Assembly: GCF_933775445.1 (NCBI RefSeq)
Contig: NC_065873.1
Span: forward strand, 21,452,001-21,516,000
DNA: 64,000 nucleotides
Reading direction: 5' to 3'
From: Argentina anserina
Taxonomy: Eukaryota > Streptophyta > Magnoliopsida > Rosales > Rosaceae
This document shows positions 1-12,507 of the stretch, one piece after another; the stretch's first letter is position 1, and each line of letters starts with the position of its first letter. The translations under genes and the position numbers were made by a program. The notes beneath the pieces are model-generated. The model saw only the letters and a program-made list of their open reading frames with translations. It ran no database searches and had not been told where the DNA came from.

Positions 1-1696
1 ATATTAGTTCAAGACATCATGCACAGAATGGGCACAGAGCCAGGGATGTTGATGCCCCTAGTCCAGCTAGAAGGGATTCTTCCACCCCAGCATATATCAG
101 TATTCTGAAAGAAGCTACAGATATGAAACACCTTGCCGATCGTTACAAGGTCTTAACCAATCATATTTTCATGACTAGAAGTTGCTGCTCCTTTCTGCCA
201 AAATTGTGTTTAATGTTGATCTTTGCAGAATTCTGAGGCAAATGATAGTACGGGGCTTTACTTCCAGGCGGTCCTGAAATTTCTTCATGCTGCATCTCTC
301 GTAGAATCTCCCAACACTGAGAGTTCCAAGGAAAATAAATCCATGCAAATTTATAGAAGCACTGCAGCACTTTGCCAGTAAGTCAAAATTTAGCTGTACT
401 AGACATGCACTGAGTTATGAGAGACCGTTTTAGTTCATCTCCTTTTTGTCCCTTTTTTTCCCTATACCATTCCTGAATTGAGGTATGCTGTACTTTTCAT
501 ATCCTCAAATCAATATCCCTCCAACCTTTGCTACCATTCATGAAATGCTGGTGTTGGGTTGCAAATTAATATGGGAGGGGACTTCATAGAAAACTTTGGG
601 AGTAATTTTAGCCTGTATTTTGTGCTACTCTTGTGTGGTTATGAGGGCCTTTTGGTTTGCGGAGGTACATGACAGTGTACTGTGATTGACTTGGTGCTTT
701 AGACCTGGGAAGTAGGTAACTTCATTTTTTTCAGAGAGAAAGTAGGTAACTTCATTAAAAATGGGATTATTTTTGCAACCTCATGCTGGGAAAGGCTCAT
801 AGTAGATATTCATATTGTTTAACTACTTGCATGAGGTCGATTTTGATTCTGGAGCTTTTTGTTGTTCATTTCACCTCAACTTTCCCTTTCTAACTTTAAA
901 TATCTATAGGTTTTGTGCTCATGAATATGAAAAATCCAAAGACATGGCTTCTGCTACTTTGGCCTTTAAATGCTTGGAGGTGGCTTATTTGAAGGTGATC
1001 TATTCCTTACATTCCAATGCAGGCAGAGATCGACATGAATTGCAAACAGCTTTACAAATGGTTCCTCCTGGTAGATTACTGTTTACTTTTTTCTTCTTTG
1101 GTGTTAAAGAGGACATAAGGCTCTTAATGATCATTATGTCAAATTGCTTCTAATTCTCCTTCCCATTGGTTTTCTGTCAGGCGAATCTCCATCGTCCTCC
1201 GCCTCTGATGTTGATAACTTAAACAATCCCTCGACATTAGACAAAGTTCCCTTACCCAAGGGAGTCAGCTCACCCCAAGTTACTGGAAACCATGTCATAG
1301 CTGCTCGAAATCGTCCCAGTTTTGTGCGGATGCTGAAATTTGTGAGTATTTATTTAACCTTTAATTGAAACTTTTAATTTATTGTTACCATTTTGTTACA
1401 CGCCTCCTTACCAAACAACCCCCCTTCCTCTCTCACAATTTTCACTAAACTTGCAGACGCAAGATGTACATAATGCAATGGACGCATCCAAAAGATCCCG
1501 TCTTGCTTTTGCAGCTGCTGATGCAAACATGGGAGAAGCTAAACATGCCGAATGCATCTCTTCCATTAAAAGGGCTCTTGACTTTAACTTCCAAGATGTA
1601 GAAGGATTACTACGTTTGGTACGGCTTGCAATGGAAGCCATTAGTGATATCCGTCAGAAGAGTCCAGATGGTGGTGGGGATGATATCAATCTTTGA
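1..1696 (+). CDS. CW-type zinc finger protein (CWZF), C-terminal part, 5' end outside window
   Basis: Five exons join in frame with canonical sites: up to 149, 229-377, 910-1070, 1181-1341 and 1457-1696 (stop). The encoded end matches my memory of the C-terminal region of plant cysteine-tryptophan domain zinc finger proteins (CWZF7 group), with segments such as AYISILKEATDMKHLAD, LKFLHAASLLE-like and LAFAAADANMGEAKH. In that family the N-terminal half carries the CW finger that reads methylated histone H3 lysine 4; it is not in this window, so the chromatin role is inferred from the family. The visible part is a helical, alanine-rich domain without catalytic motifs. The last residues after the usual AMEAIS are a short acidic tail (SPDGGGDDINL). 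Exon phases are consistent throughout, so the gene looks intact where visible. Confidence 0.85.
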
Positions 1697-4153
1697 AGAG
1701 GTATATTGGTGGTGAATCCATGGGTCTCATAGTGACGAGGTGACCTGGATATTTATGCTGTACAGCTTGGAACTTCTCCTGGGAGATCTGAATGTTTCTG
1801 TTCATATATTCTGAGGATCTTCTACTCAATATATTATGTGATCATAGATCTGTTTTCCATCACCATATGGGTGCCAAGTAGGTGAACTGATCTCAATAAC
1901 CAATTGTCATTTGGAGGACTTTGAACCATCACTAATTAAGGCTCTTCTGATTCAGAAGGTGGCTATGAAGAAAGTGAAGGAAGATATAATAGATATGACG
2001 AAGAGAACCACAGGTTGTAGATCATTTGGGGCTTTCTTTTCTTCAGACGGTTGAGATATCTAAACAATCTGTTATCTGCATTGCAACTCTGCCAGTATGT
2101 GCATAAATTGTCTGATCTTACTTTATAGAATGAGACCATACTTGCACTGTGTAAAGAGAGCTCAAAAAATGGAAGTGCAGGTATGCTGTCTTTGTATTAG
2201 ATTTTCTTTATTTCAGGCCCTCACTTACCCCAAGAAAAAGAAGGAAAAAACCTCCTTTACTCGCAAATTTGATTGTGGTACGTGTTTCATGTACAGGTTG
2301 CTCTTTCTCTTTGTTGTATGCGGGACAATTATCCTTGCTACCTCAATAGAGACGTAGTCAGGAAACTGTATATATGAGACAAATTAGCATCAATACTATC
2401 CATGTAGCTTTCAGTGCTGGGGTTCTGCTTTTCTTACCTCAAAGGTTTGTGTAGCTGTAGCATGTAAATTTGCTTTATTGTTTTTACTGTACATTCATTA
2501 TTAACCTTTTTTCCGTACTATCTCTTGACAGTGGCAACCATTGTATATGAAAGACCAGCTGTGTTCAGAGAAGGGGGAGGTGGATAGTTTAGGTTCTTCC
2601 TTCAGGTCTCACAGGTACAGTTTTAAGATTTCAGCTAGCTCATTGACTCTTAAACTTGGTTAAAATGTTGCATTAAACTGATCTTTTATTGAAAAATTAT
2701 TAGTCTCCTATATTAGAGAATTCCTAATGTCTCACGTGTTTACATTTGTGTGAGATGCGAGTTGCCAGAAGTCAATACTCATTTTTTTCCCCGAGGGTGA
2801 ATATATTTCTTTTCTAATAATGATACTGTTGATTTTTGTTTAACTCAAAATATAATACTCTTTTTTTTTTCCTTAGATGGGAGAATGTGAATATTAAGGA
2901 CAAGCACAAAATTGAAATATCAAGCATGGTGCAACTTTAAATAATTAGGGTAAATGTTGTGGAGTCCAACTACTAATGGTAAATTAAACAAACATGCAGA
3001 TATGGTCATGACCAAATATGAGCAAATGAGCAATCTCTGTAGTTGAACTTTAGGAGCATAGTATATGCTTTATTTGCAAAGTTTCTTCGAAATCCTGTGT
3101 AGAAAGTTGCCCCATGCTGAAAATTTATGATTTGTTATCCCTGCCAAATTGTATCCCAACTCTTGCCTTCTATCTAATCTTTAGTTTTCTTTTTGCATGC
3201 TATTATTTCACTTTTATGTTTAAACCTTGAAAGTGCTTGAGATGTTTGAATTAGGAACTAGCAGGGTGACTGGTATTTTACTGACTGAGCATGGTTCTGC
3301 TTGCAGGTTGAGCGACTGGGGCAGTTACAGATATAGGTGGTACTGAATTTGATGTGATATTCTTGGTTAGATTGTTCTCTGATGATATCCACACTTTAAA
3401 TTTACCCACAGCAATAGCATTTATTTAGGTTTAGATAATAAAGTTTAATTATTTGAATTAGCCATTGGATGTATCAATAAAAATTCATCTCCAATAGGCA
3501 ATAATTGTGGGAGCATATCAATACAGTGCCTCTTCATTTCCGCTCTTGACTACGTAGTTTCTGGAAGCAAATTTTGAAACAAAGTGGGTTTTTTGTATGT
3601 CGTCAGTGTAGCATTACACAAGACTAAAGGTGGAGAACTGGACTATATTATACTTCGCTTACTCCACGGCCAGTTGAATTTCTGAGCTTTCATCTAACAT
3701 GGCAAGATCACACATCCTAACCGCTAGTTATCAATAGCTACAAGAAAGTTCGAACTTCTCATACAATAACGGTAAAGAAAATGAGTGAGAAACTAAACTC
3801 CAAATTTCAGACGGACAATTTCGATTTAGTTGATCCGAATTCCACTCGAATTTTTCAGGCTGAAGCCAGCAGTAAGCAGAGAGATGCATCAACTATAAAC
3901 TGAAGACTGAAGACTAAGCATCGAGTTTTTCACATCTTCGAAAGACCTTAAAACCAATGAGCTAGGGACATTAGCGGAGGGAGCAATGGTAACCCAGAAA
4001 TCATTCAATTGCTACCAATCAACAGTCTAACGGAACATGAAAAATTAGAAACCACTTTTCAAAGTTCAGACTTGAGAAGAGAGAAAATAATCACACAGGG
4101 TCATTGTTATATAGTAACGAACAAAGTGAATGTTAGGCAGAATGAGTCAATAC
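1697..4153. other. Spacer: 3' UTR of the CWZF gene, then no recognisable gene
   Basis: AT-rich sequence without a convincing open frame. The first several hundred bases are probably 3' UTR, and several pyrimidine-AG sites suggest it may be spliced, but no coding exon could be matched. The last 350 bases (about 3800-4153) resemble the stretch 14180-14520 beside the intact mTERF gene, so the duplication of that gene includes its 3' flank. Confidence 0.5.
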
Positions 4154-5144
4154 TTAGAATCTTGCTGGCTTCCATATATCAACTTTTCCTTGGTACATAT
4201 CCGACAATTGGGGAACTTCGTCGAGATATCTGGTGACGAACCTGTTCAAGAAATACTTCTCTGAAGTCGTAGATAGAGTAGATAAACTCAGCTTCTTTTC
4301 TTCTATCAATCCTCTCAACAACAAAACTTTCACAACTGAACACCTAGGGATGATTCTCTTCTCCAAGCTGTAACGAAATATATATGGACACTCGGCAATA
4401 TTTCCTGATTGCAATCCCATCTTGTTCACAAGGAAATCCATTGTTGCCATTATTTTCTTCTCAGACTTGGTCATACAGAGTGGCCACAACCGCAAGGCAG
4501 AACGAATATCATCATCCGACCAACCCCAACACTCCTATACGCCTCTTCACATCGTTTCCATGTCGTCTCTTTTCCAAACAATGCGACCATAACTGGGGGT
4601 CGAATCCTAATTGGTGCACTTCAACCACAAGTTGACTGAAGAATTCAGGACCTTTCATAAGAATACGAACCTCATATGGTATAGAGACGACCTTGAGATC
4701 AGAGATCACCACTTTCTTGAGGAAGGTATAAGCGGGTACGAAATGGTTTCTCAAGCTTCGGCTCAAAAGTAATGGGTTGTAAACCAGTGTTTTTGCAAGG
4801 TCGAGTCTTGAGATTCCTATGGAGCAGAAAAACTCTAGCTTTGGCAAAAGGGTTTTCTGGGCATCGGCTAAAATAACTTGTGGGTGTCTTCGCACAAGAG
4901 TTAATATCTGGGTATCTGAGAATTCATACTCTCTAAGAAGGGCTAAAACAGAGTCCGGTTTCTCGAAAGATTTAAGCTTTACCTTGTTGGACGCTTTAAT
5001 GGCGGCTTCTGGGGACAGCCCGCATGAGCTAATGAGGTAAGATACTGCAGAATCATCTCGGCCTGGTGAGATTCTGGAACTGCTGATGAGTCTTCGACCA
5101 AAATGTGAAGCAGCAACTGCAAATCCTTGATTTCTGCAGAGCAT
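4154..5144 (-). pseudogene. mTERF-family pseudogene (broken paralogue of the gene at 14518-15660)
   Basis: Two open pieces on the minus strand, 5144-4512 and 4495-4154, align end to end with the intact mTERF gene ten kilobases downstream. The first piece carries the N-terminal mTERF repeats (for example FSDTQI, LVRRHPQVILADA, IGISRLDLA). Compared with the intact copy an in-frame block of roughly 37 codons is missing near 4680, covering the stretch after KVV(T/S)I. A frameshift near 4520-4600 destroys the reading frame before the SEKKIMATM(D/E)FLVNKMG block. The C-terminal block then continues in another frame to 4154. Divergence is spread along the whole length, so this is an old tandem duplicate and not a sequencing artefact. 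A shortened protein could in principle be made from the first frame, but it would lack the C-terminal mTERF motifs. Confidence 0.9.
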
Positions 5145-7203
5145 TAGGTGTGGGGATCTGAGGGTTTTGCAGGAAACTATACTCTAGTAAATTCGTGTAG
5201 GGAGAAGAATGGAGAAATTGGCCGTCGGGTGTTTCCCCAATTTTAACCCGGACATGAATATGGATACTTTTTTTTATGGAATCCACGATCTTTGTTTATA
5301 AAATAGAATTGGCACCCTTGGACACAGAAAATTTCGATCAACCGCCGCTCAATCCATCGACACACGATTCATCATCATAGCCCGGATCTGCCAACTGACA
5401 GCCCACATAGTACCCTCAGCCGACATAACTCAACCGGAGGTTGGGAGAAGCATGATCACAATTTTGATAATAGAGGGAGCAAGACCACCGTCTTTGCTTG
5501 CCCATGCCGACATACGGTCCGGAGAGCCTAAGGCTCCACGCCGCCAACGTGAAACTTAGGTTTCGCCTCTCTACGAAGCTCTGCAATACATGAAGACCCC
5601 ATGTTGGTTTTTTTTTCTCTTCCCTATTAATACGTTTGGATTAACTTATGACGTGAATATGTATGTATACTTGGAGAGGGAGGAGGCCAAAATAAGTGAA
5701 TTTGTTTTGTTTTCATTGGCGGAGTTCTTATTGCGAAAATATAATATATTCAAATTTCTACAATCAAAGTGTTATTTGCTTCTTCTCTTTTGGATATTGA
5801 GTTTTTTTTGTTCTGATTTAACATTGCATGTAGACATGTATATGACAAACTCTAGTATGTTACATGTCTTTCAATAAGAGTAGGAGACTTGCCAAGTTAC
5901 CTGGCAAATGTGAACATTAAGACTATGATAAAAGCTTGAGTTAATATCCGATAAAGTATCAACATCTATATATATCGGTCGATAGTCCACTTCGTCCATG
6001 AACTAGATATTTGGTAAACGGTCTCATTCTGTGAGCGATCTGCGATCTAGTAGTATATATAGCATAAAAGACATTTTTGTGCTTTCACGTTTTTTTTTTC
6101 ACAATTGCTTTTACGTTTTGTTGGGTGTGTGAAGTTCCTTGAACAAAGCTAGGAGTCACTACTGAGATCAGTGCCTATGGTAAACCAAGGTTATTGATTT
6201 TATATGGATGTTTAATATCAGAGAGAAATATGCGAAAACCATTTCAAAATCTCTTGTAGGTTTTTATGATCAGTTTTGTGCTTGTTGGTAAACCGGTCAT
6301 TTCGTTTATGACGAGGAAAGTTAATATCATGAAACAGAATGAACATAGCTCCATTCTTCCTAATTGTGACTTCAAACTGAAATCTGATAGATAATTTACA
6401 TATGCCGCTACTAAAAACCTAATGGTCTTAGAGATTGTGATTAATGAGCCACAGTGATGCGGCAGTTACTAACTAATGGATTAAGTTTTTCACAGAATTG
6501 ACAGACCTCAAAACTAATGAATGAGTAATAACGTATATCACAATTAATTTCTGGCCATGAAACACCACCATTTTATGACTTATTAAGGCAACACAACTTG
6601 AAGAATTAGGAACCATGTTTATCTTACAGAAACCTGTTTCCAACTCCAAAGTCCAAGCATCAAATGGAGGAGGTGCCACTGGAATTGGATGCACTATCGA
6701 CGGTGTTACAACATTGAAGGTCCAGGGGGGGGGGGGAAGCTTTTTCTTGGGGATAGACTCTGAAAGCTTTTTTGTTAATTTTCGCTATGAGGAATAGTAA
6801 GAGTTGGTGTTATCATGTATGGCCTAATGACGAAATAAAAGTGCATAATAAATTAATAACACTAAGATGTTTTTTACTCGCATAAATACTTGCCCTTTAT
6901 TCTTGAGGGGCAAACATTTCCACTATGTGAAACACCACATGCACATGTTACAAGATTATAGCAACTTGGATAGGTGACCGAAGTACTAGTCTAGACTATC
7001 TAGTCTACAACATATTTTATCTCTCTTCACACTACATGTGTTTACAAAGTTAATGATCTCACTGATGACTTGATTGTAGCAATGCCCATGCTAAACCAGA
7101 TCACAACCAAATGCTCAACTTGTTGCATCACCAATCACAATCTCATGGTATACAAATGTATGAATGTATGAGGAAGATGTTTTCGTCAACACAAATTGAC
7201 ACA
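5145..7203. other. Spacer, no gene recognised
   Basis: AT-rich DNA with short open frames only. A 60-codon frame at 6615-6797 is rich in glycine because of a ten-base G run near 6723-6732 and resembles nothing I know. The GC-richer patch 5330-5580 may be an old repeat remnant, but no family could be named. Confidence 0.4.
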
Positions 7204-7208
7204 ATCAG

Positions 7209-7643
7209 TGTTACGCTTCCACACAACAAACCCAACAACAATATTGATATGGAACAATAAAGAAAAGAAAACACAAGGACACAATGATTTATAGTGGTTC
7301 ACCCAATCAATGTGATTGAGCTACGTCCACTCTCGGAGCCGGCAAATATTCCACTATGATCAAATATGAGAAACAAACAACTAGAGTTAATAATAACTCT
7401 CTCCACCAAAACCCAATACACCCAAAACTATTAGTTCTCTCTTTAATCAATAGAGAAGAAAAGTAATACTTACTTCTCAATTACAATATATAGCAGCCCC
7501 AACAACTAAGCTCTTAAAGCTTCAAATTTGGATAGCTACGTCACCACCACCAAGAGAAAATACAGTAGGAGTATTCAAGTATATGGCTGCAATTATGCTT
7601 CTCTTCATCTCTTTTTTAACTCACTGTGCGGCTGCTTAGCAAG

Positions 7644-7684
<41 letters not shown>

Positions 7685-7767
7685 TTCAAGGTATAATTAA
7701 CCTAGGACATGTGCTGCTCACATGATCAACTTGGGCAAAGCCCACTATGTGTAAGTCAACACCGACA
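7209..7767 (-). repeat. 3' LTR of the Copia element
   Basis: 559 bp, about 20 bp longer than its partner, largely because of a longer TA dinucleotide run at about 7647-7681. It is otherwise nearly identical to 11964-12502. Its outermost 20 bp (7209-7228) are in the opposite orientation from the corresponding end of the other LTR (see findings). Confidence 0.95.
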
Positions 7768-7869
7768 ATCTCCACCTTGGATTCACATCATATATAGCCT
7801 CGACAATGAACCTATATCATAAGAAAAATATCATACCTCAATTTGCCGCTCCGATTTCCCCGTAGGGAC

Positions 7870-10800
7870 TCAAATCCTACGAACATCAATCAAGTTCAAG
7901 CAGTGCTTGAACTTGCTCAATGGAACCGACTTTGTCAACATATCAGCAGGGTTGTCTTCAGTTCCCACTTTTTGGAGTTCTATGTCACCATCCTCCACCA
8001 ATTGACGAATCTTGTGAAATCTGACATGAATATGCTTAGTACGATTATGAGTAACCTGATTCTCTGCTAAATGAATAGCACTCTGACTATCACAATAAAC
8101 ATCCACATAGTCTTGAACTGCACCCAAGTCCTCAAGCAAGCCACGAAGCCAAAGAGCTTCTTTTGCACCCTCTGTTACAGCCATATACTCAGCTTATGTA
8201 GTCGACAAAGCAATAGTATGTTGCAAATTCGACTTCCAACTCACTGCTCCACTAGCAAGAGTAAATACATAAGCTGTAGTTGATTTGCACTTATCCAAAT
8301 CACCTGCGTAATCAGAGTCTACATATCCAACAACACACTGATTCATCATATCCTGCTGAAACACTATTCCAACATCTACAGTACCAAGAACATACCGTAG
8401 AATCCATTTTACTGCTTCCCAATGGCCTTTACCTGGATTATGCATATATCTACACACCACACTTAAGGCCTGTGAAATATCTGGTCTAGTACACACCATA
8501 GAATACATCAAGCTACCAACAACACTAGCATACGGAACTTTAGCCATATATTTTTTATCATCATCAGTGCTAGGAGACATAGAAGAATTAAGCTTGAAAT
8601 GAGAAGCAAGAGGTGTACTTACGGGTTTAGTTTTATCAACCATACTAAACTGATGTAGTACCTTCTTCAAATATTGTTTCTCTGACAAACATACCTTGCC
8701 TTTAGATCTGTCTCGTTCAATTTCCATGCCCAAAATCTTCTTTGCTTCTCCTAAATCCTTCATCTCAAATTCACCACTCAACTGTGACTTTAATTTATCT
8801 ATCTCCACCTTGCTCTTAGATGCAATCAACATATCATCAACATATAAGAGCAAATAAATGAAAGTCTCATCCTGTAGCTTGCGAAAATAAACACATGGAT
8901 CATAAAGACTCCTAGTGTACTTCTGACCAAACATAAACTTATCAAAACTCTTGTACCACTGCCTAGGAGACTGTTTTAGGCCGTACAGTGATTTTCTGCA
9001 GTTTACAAACCCATTTTTCCTTACCAGCAACTTTGAAACCATCTGGCTGACTCATATAGATCTCCTCATTCAATTCACCATGTAAAAATGCAGTTTTAAC
9101 ATCAAGTTGTACTAACTCAAGATCAAACTGTGCAATAAGGCTAAAAGAATACGAATAGAAGAATGTTTCACAACTGGAGAAAATACCTCATTGTAGTCTA
9201 TTCCTTCCTTTTGTGCATAGCCCTTAGCTACCAATCTAGCCTTGTACTGAGATCCCTCCTTCTTGGCAAAAACCCATTTGCAACCAATTGCTCTCTTCCC
9301 ATGTGGTAACTGAGCCAACTCCCAAGTCTTGTTCTTATGAAGAGACTTCATCTCCTCACCCATAGCCTTTTCTCACTCCACTTTATCTGCATGTATTACA
9401 GCTTCTTCATAAGTAGTAGGAATTTCTTCTTCGGTCATCGGAAGTGCATAAGTCACCATATCATTAAGCCAAGCTGGCTTTGGAGCATTCCTCTTTCCTT
9501 TTCTCAATGCAATAGGTTCATCTTGTTGTGTAGACTCTTGGGTTTGAGCCTCTACTTCAGTATATGTATCTCTATTAGTTGAATAATCAACTGTATGTTT
9601 TTCCGAATCACCTAGAGCTTCATTAACATTTTTCTCAAGCTCCACCTGCTTCGAGTTCTCTATGGTCATCTTCTGATTTTCAGAATTATTCTGCTCACTC
9701 TGATTAATCATAGCAGTCTCATCAAATGTAACATCTCTGCTCACAATAATCTTTCTCGTATCTGGACACCATAGCCTGAATCCTTTCACACCATCACTAA
9801 AGCCAAACAAAATAGCTTTCTTTGCTCTAGGATCAAGCTTGCTTTCCCTGACATGATAATAAGTAGGACATCCAAAAATATGTAAGTAATGATAATCAGT
9901 AGTAGGTTTTACAGACCATACCTCCATAGGAGTTTTGCCCTCATTTGCAGTTTTAGGCAACCTGTTAATAAGGTGGCCTGCATATGTAACTGCCTATGCC
10001 CAAAACTCTTTGCCTAATCCAGCATTAGACAACATACACCGAACCTTTTCTAACAAAGTTCGATTCATGCGTCCTGCTACTCCATTTTACTGCGGTGCTC
10101 CTCTAACTGTGAAGTGCCTCACAATGCCCTCATCTTGACACAATTCCAAGAACGGATCAGACTTGTACTCACCACCATTATATGACCTGAGCCTCTTAAT
10201 TTTCCGACCGATCTGTGTCTCAATCATCTTCTTCCACTTCACAAATATATCTAAGACTTCATCTTTATGCTTCATGGTGTACACCCATACTCTTCTAAAG
10301 AAGTCATCAACAATAGTAACATAATACCGCTTACCTCCCAAAGATGTAGTCTTTGTAGGTCCCCATACATCTGTGTGAACATAGTCCAAAGATCCTTTAG
10401 TCTGATAAATTGTTGTACCAAATTTCACTCTAGTCTGCTTTCCCAAAACACAATGTTCACAGAATTCCAATTTGCAAGTCTTTGCACCTTTCAACAAGCC
10501 TTGCTTCACCAATCCCTGCATAGCTTTCTCACCAGCATGTCCAAGACGCATATGCCATAATCTGGTAGTATCAGTATCATCTGTAATCTCAGAAACTGCT
10601 GTTTCACTTGTCACTGTACTACCCTGTAGAAAATATAAGTTTCTTTCTCTAGTACCCTTCATTATCACAAGTGAACCAGAAACAACTTTAGCAACACCAT
10701 TCCTCAATATAATTGTGTGCCCCTTTGACTCCAAAGTTCCCAAAGAAATCAGATTTTTCTTCAAGTTCGAAACATACCGAACGTTTGTCAATTGTCTAAC

Positions 10801-11916
10801 ACTCCCATCATGCATCTTGAGACGAACTGTACCAAGCCCTCTAGTTCTGCAAGGACTATCATTACCCATAAGAACTAATCCACCATCTAATTCTCTCAAA
10901 GTAGAGAACCATTCCTTGTTAGGACACATGTGATGGGTACAACCTGAATCCATTATCCATCTGTCAGAATAATCAAGTGCCAATAAGCTTGCCAAATCAA
11001 TCTCAATGTCTTCGAAGTAATCTGCACTCAAAGCAAAATCGAAGTTATCATCATCTTCGCTTTTCGCCACATTCAGTTTTGGGCCTTTCTTGTCTCTAGT
11101 CTTCAACTTGAGGCAATATTTCTTCCAATGCCCCTTTTGACGACAGAAGGCACACTCATCTTTTGCAGGAAATTTACTTCTTGACTTGGAACGAGATTTA
11201 CCTCTCTTTCCACTAAACTTTCTATCATCTGATCTACCTCTTGCTACAAGTGCTTCACCCGACACTTTATCTAATTGCTTCTCCTTCTTTCTACACTCAT
11301 TATTAATCAATGAATTACACACATCATCAAATTTCACCTCATTTTTTCCATGCAACAATGTTGTAATCAAATGCTCATACTCGTTAGGAAGAGAATTCAG
11401 CAAACACAAAGCTTTATCCTCATCATCAATTTGAACTTCTAAATTAACCAAATCTGCAAGTATCTTATTGAAATCACTGATGTGTTCAGTCATAGAAATA
11501 CCTTGTTTGTAGTTGAACCGGAAAAGCCTCCTCTTCAGGTGAAACCGAGTTTCTGCACTCTTGACCGTGTATTGATCTTCTAGTTTCTTCCATAACTCCT
11601 TTGCCGAAGTTTCCCTCATAATAGAGAACTTTTGATCCTTTGCAAGACACAATCGAATAGAACCACAAGCCCACTTATTAATCGGTTTCCACTCCGAATC
11701 AGTCATGTCATTTGGTTTGTCTTCAAGAGTAATATCTAATTCTTGTTGACACAAGACATCCATCATCTCACACTGCCACATGCCAAAATTATTTGTTCCA
11801 TCGAACTTTTCAACTTCAAATTTGGCATTGCCAATTGATGGTCTAGCACGCAAAGAACCTGAAGTCCCTTTCTTTTTCTTCTCACCGTCAACATTATCGT
11901 CAACCATGACTTCCAA
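7870..11916 (-). pseudogene. Copia gag-pol polyprotein reading frame, interrupted
   Basis: The longest open piece (11916-10087, 609 codons) starts with gag and has a CCHC zinc knuckle (CAFCRQKGHWKKYC, about residues 256-269). It continues with a protease motif (MDSGCTHHMC), the GAG-pre-integrase motif (LWHMRLGHAG) and the first part of the integrase core. Later pieces hold the integrase end (9960-9373), the start of reverse transcriptase (9363-9112), the RT palm with the YVDD catalytic motif (9042-8194; YVDD near 8850) and RNase H (8184-7870). Breaks are in-frame stops near 10085, 10000, 9370 and 8187, plus frameshifts near 9130 and 9030. Several of the stops look like single substitutions. 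The element therefore decayed after insertion and can move only with help from another copy, if at all. Confidence 0.93.
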
Positions 11917-11949
11917 ACAATATCAATATCAATCCCAATTCGGAACTTG

Positions 11950-11961
11950 CTCTGGTACTAG
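11950..11961 (-). other. Primer binding site of the Copia element
   Basis: Minus-strand TAGTACCAGAGC differs slightly from the usual TGGTATCAGAGC complement of initiator tRNA-Met. It lies two bases inside the right LTR, the expected place. Confidence 0.75.
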
Positions 11962-11963
11962 TT

Positions 11964-12502
11964 TGTTGTGCGGAAGCGTAACAAACAACAATAGTGATAT
12001 GGAACAATAAAGAAAAGAAAACACAAGGACACAATGATTTATAGTGGTTCACTCAATCAATGTGATTGAGCTACGTCCACTCTTGGAGCCGGCAAATATT
12101 CCACTATGATCAAATATGAGAAACAAACAACTAGAGTTAATAATAACTCTCTCCACCAAAACCCAATACACCCAAAACTATTAGTTGTCTCTTTAATCAA
12201 TAGAGAAGAAAAGTAATACTTACTTCTCAATTACAATATATAGCAGCCCCAACAACTAAGCTCTTAAAGTTTCAAATTTGGATAGCTACGTCACCACCAC
12301 CAAGAGAAAATACAGTAGGAGTATTCAAGTATATGGCTGCAATTATGCTTCTCTTCATCTCTTTTTAACTCACTGTGCGGCTGCTTAGCAAGCTATATAT
12401 ATATATATATATATATATCTTCAAAGTATAATTAACCTAGGACATGTGCTGCTCACATGATCAACTTGGGCAAAGCCCACTATGTGTAAGCCAACACCGA
12501 CA
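11964..12502 (-). repeat. 5' LTR of the Copia element
   Basis: 539 bp, nearly identical to 7209-7767. The minus-strand start is TGTCGGTGTTGG. Near-identity of the LTRs implies a fairly recent insertion, although the coding region is already broken. Confidence 0.95.
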
Positions 12503-12507
12503 ATCAG

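Larger units (their letters stand above)
7204..12507 (-). mobile_element. Ty1/Copia LTR retrotransposon (TNT1-like), degenerate, with target duplication
   Basis: Two LTRs (7209-7767 and 11964-12502) bound an interior coding region on the minus strand. Both outer ends are canonical TG...CA and are flanked by the same 5 bp, ATCAG (7204-7208 and 12503-12507), a clean target duplication. On the minus strand a tRNA-Met-like primer site (TAGTACCAGAGC) sits just inside the right LTR at about 11950-11961. A purine-rich tract (AAGGTGGAGA) precedes the left LTR at about 7768-7780. Domain order is gag, protease, integrase, reverse transcriptase, RNase H, which is diagnostic for Copia. The coding region has several stops and frameshifts, so this copy is not autonomous. 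It separates the two mTERF paralogues. Confidence 0.96.

Noticed and set aside
6615..6797. Glycine-rich 60-codon frame
   Set aside because: Created largely by a ten-base G run; no leader, family or neighbouring exon.
10472..10933. Plus-strand 153-codon frame
   Set aside because: Antisense of the Copia gag-pol frame.
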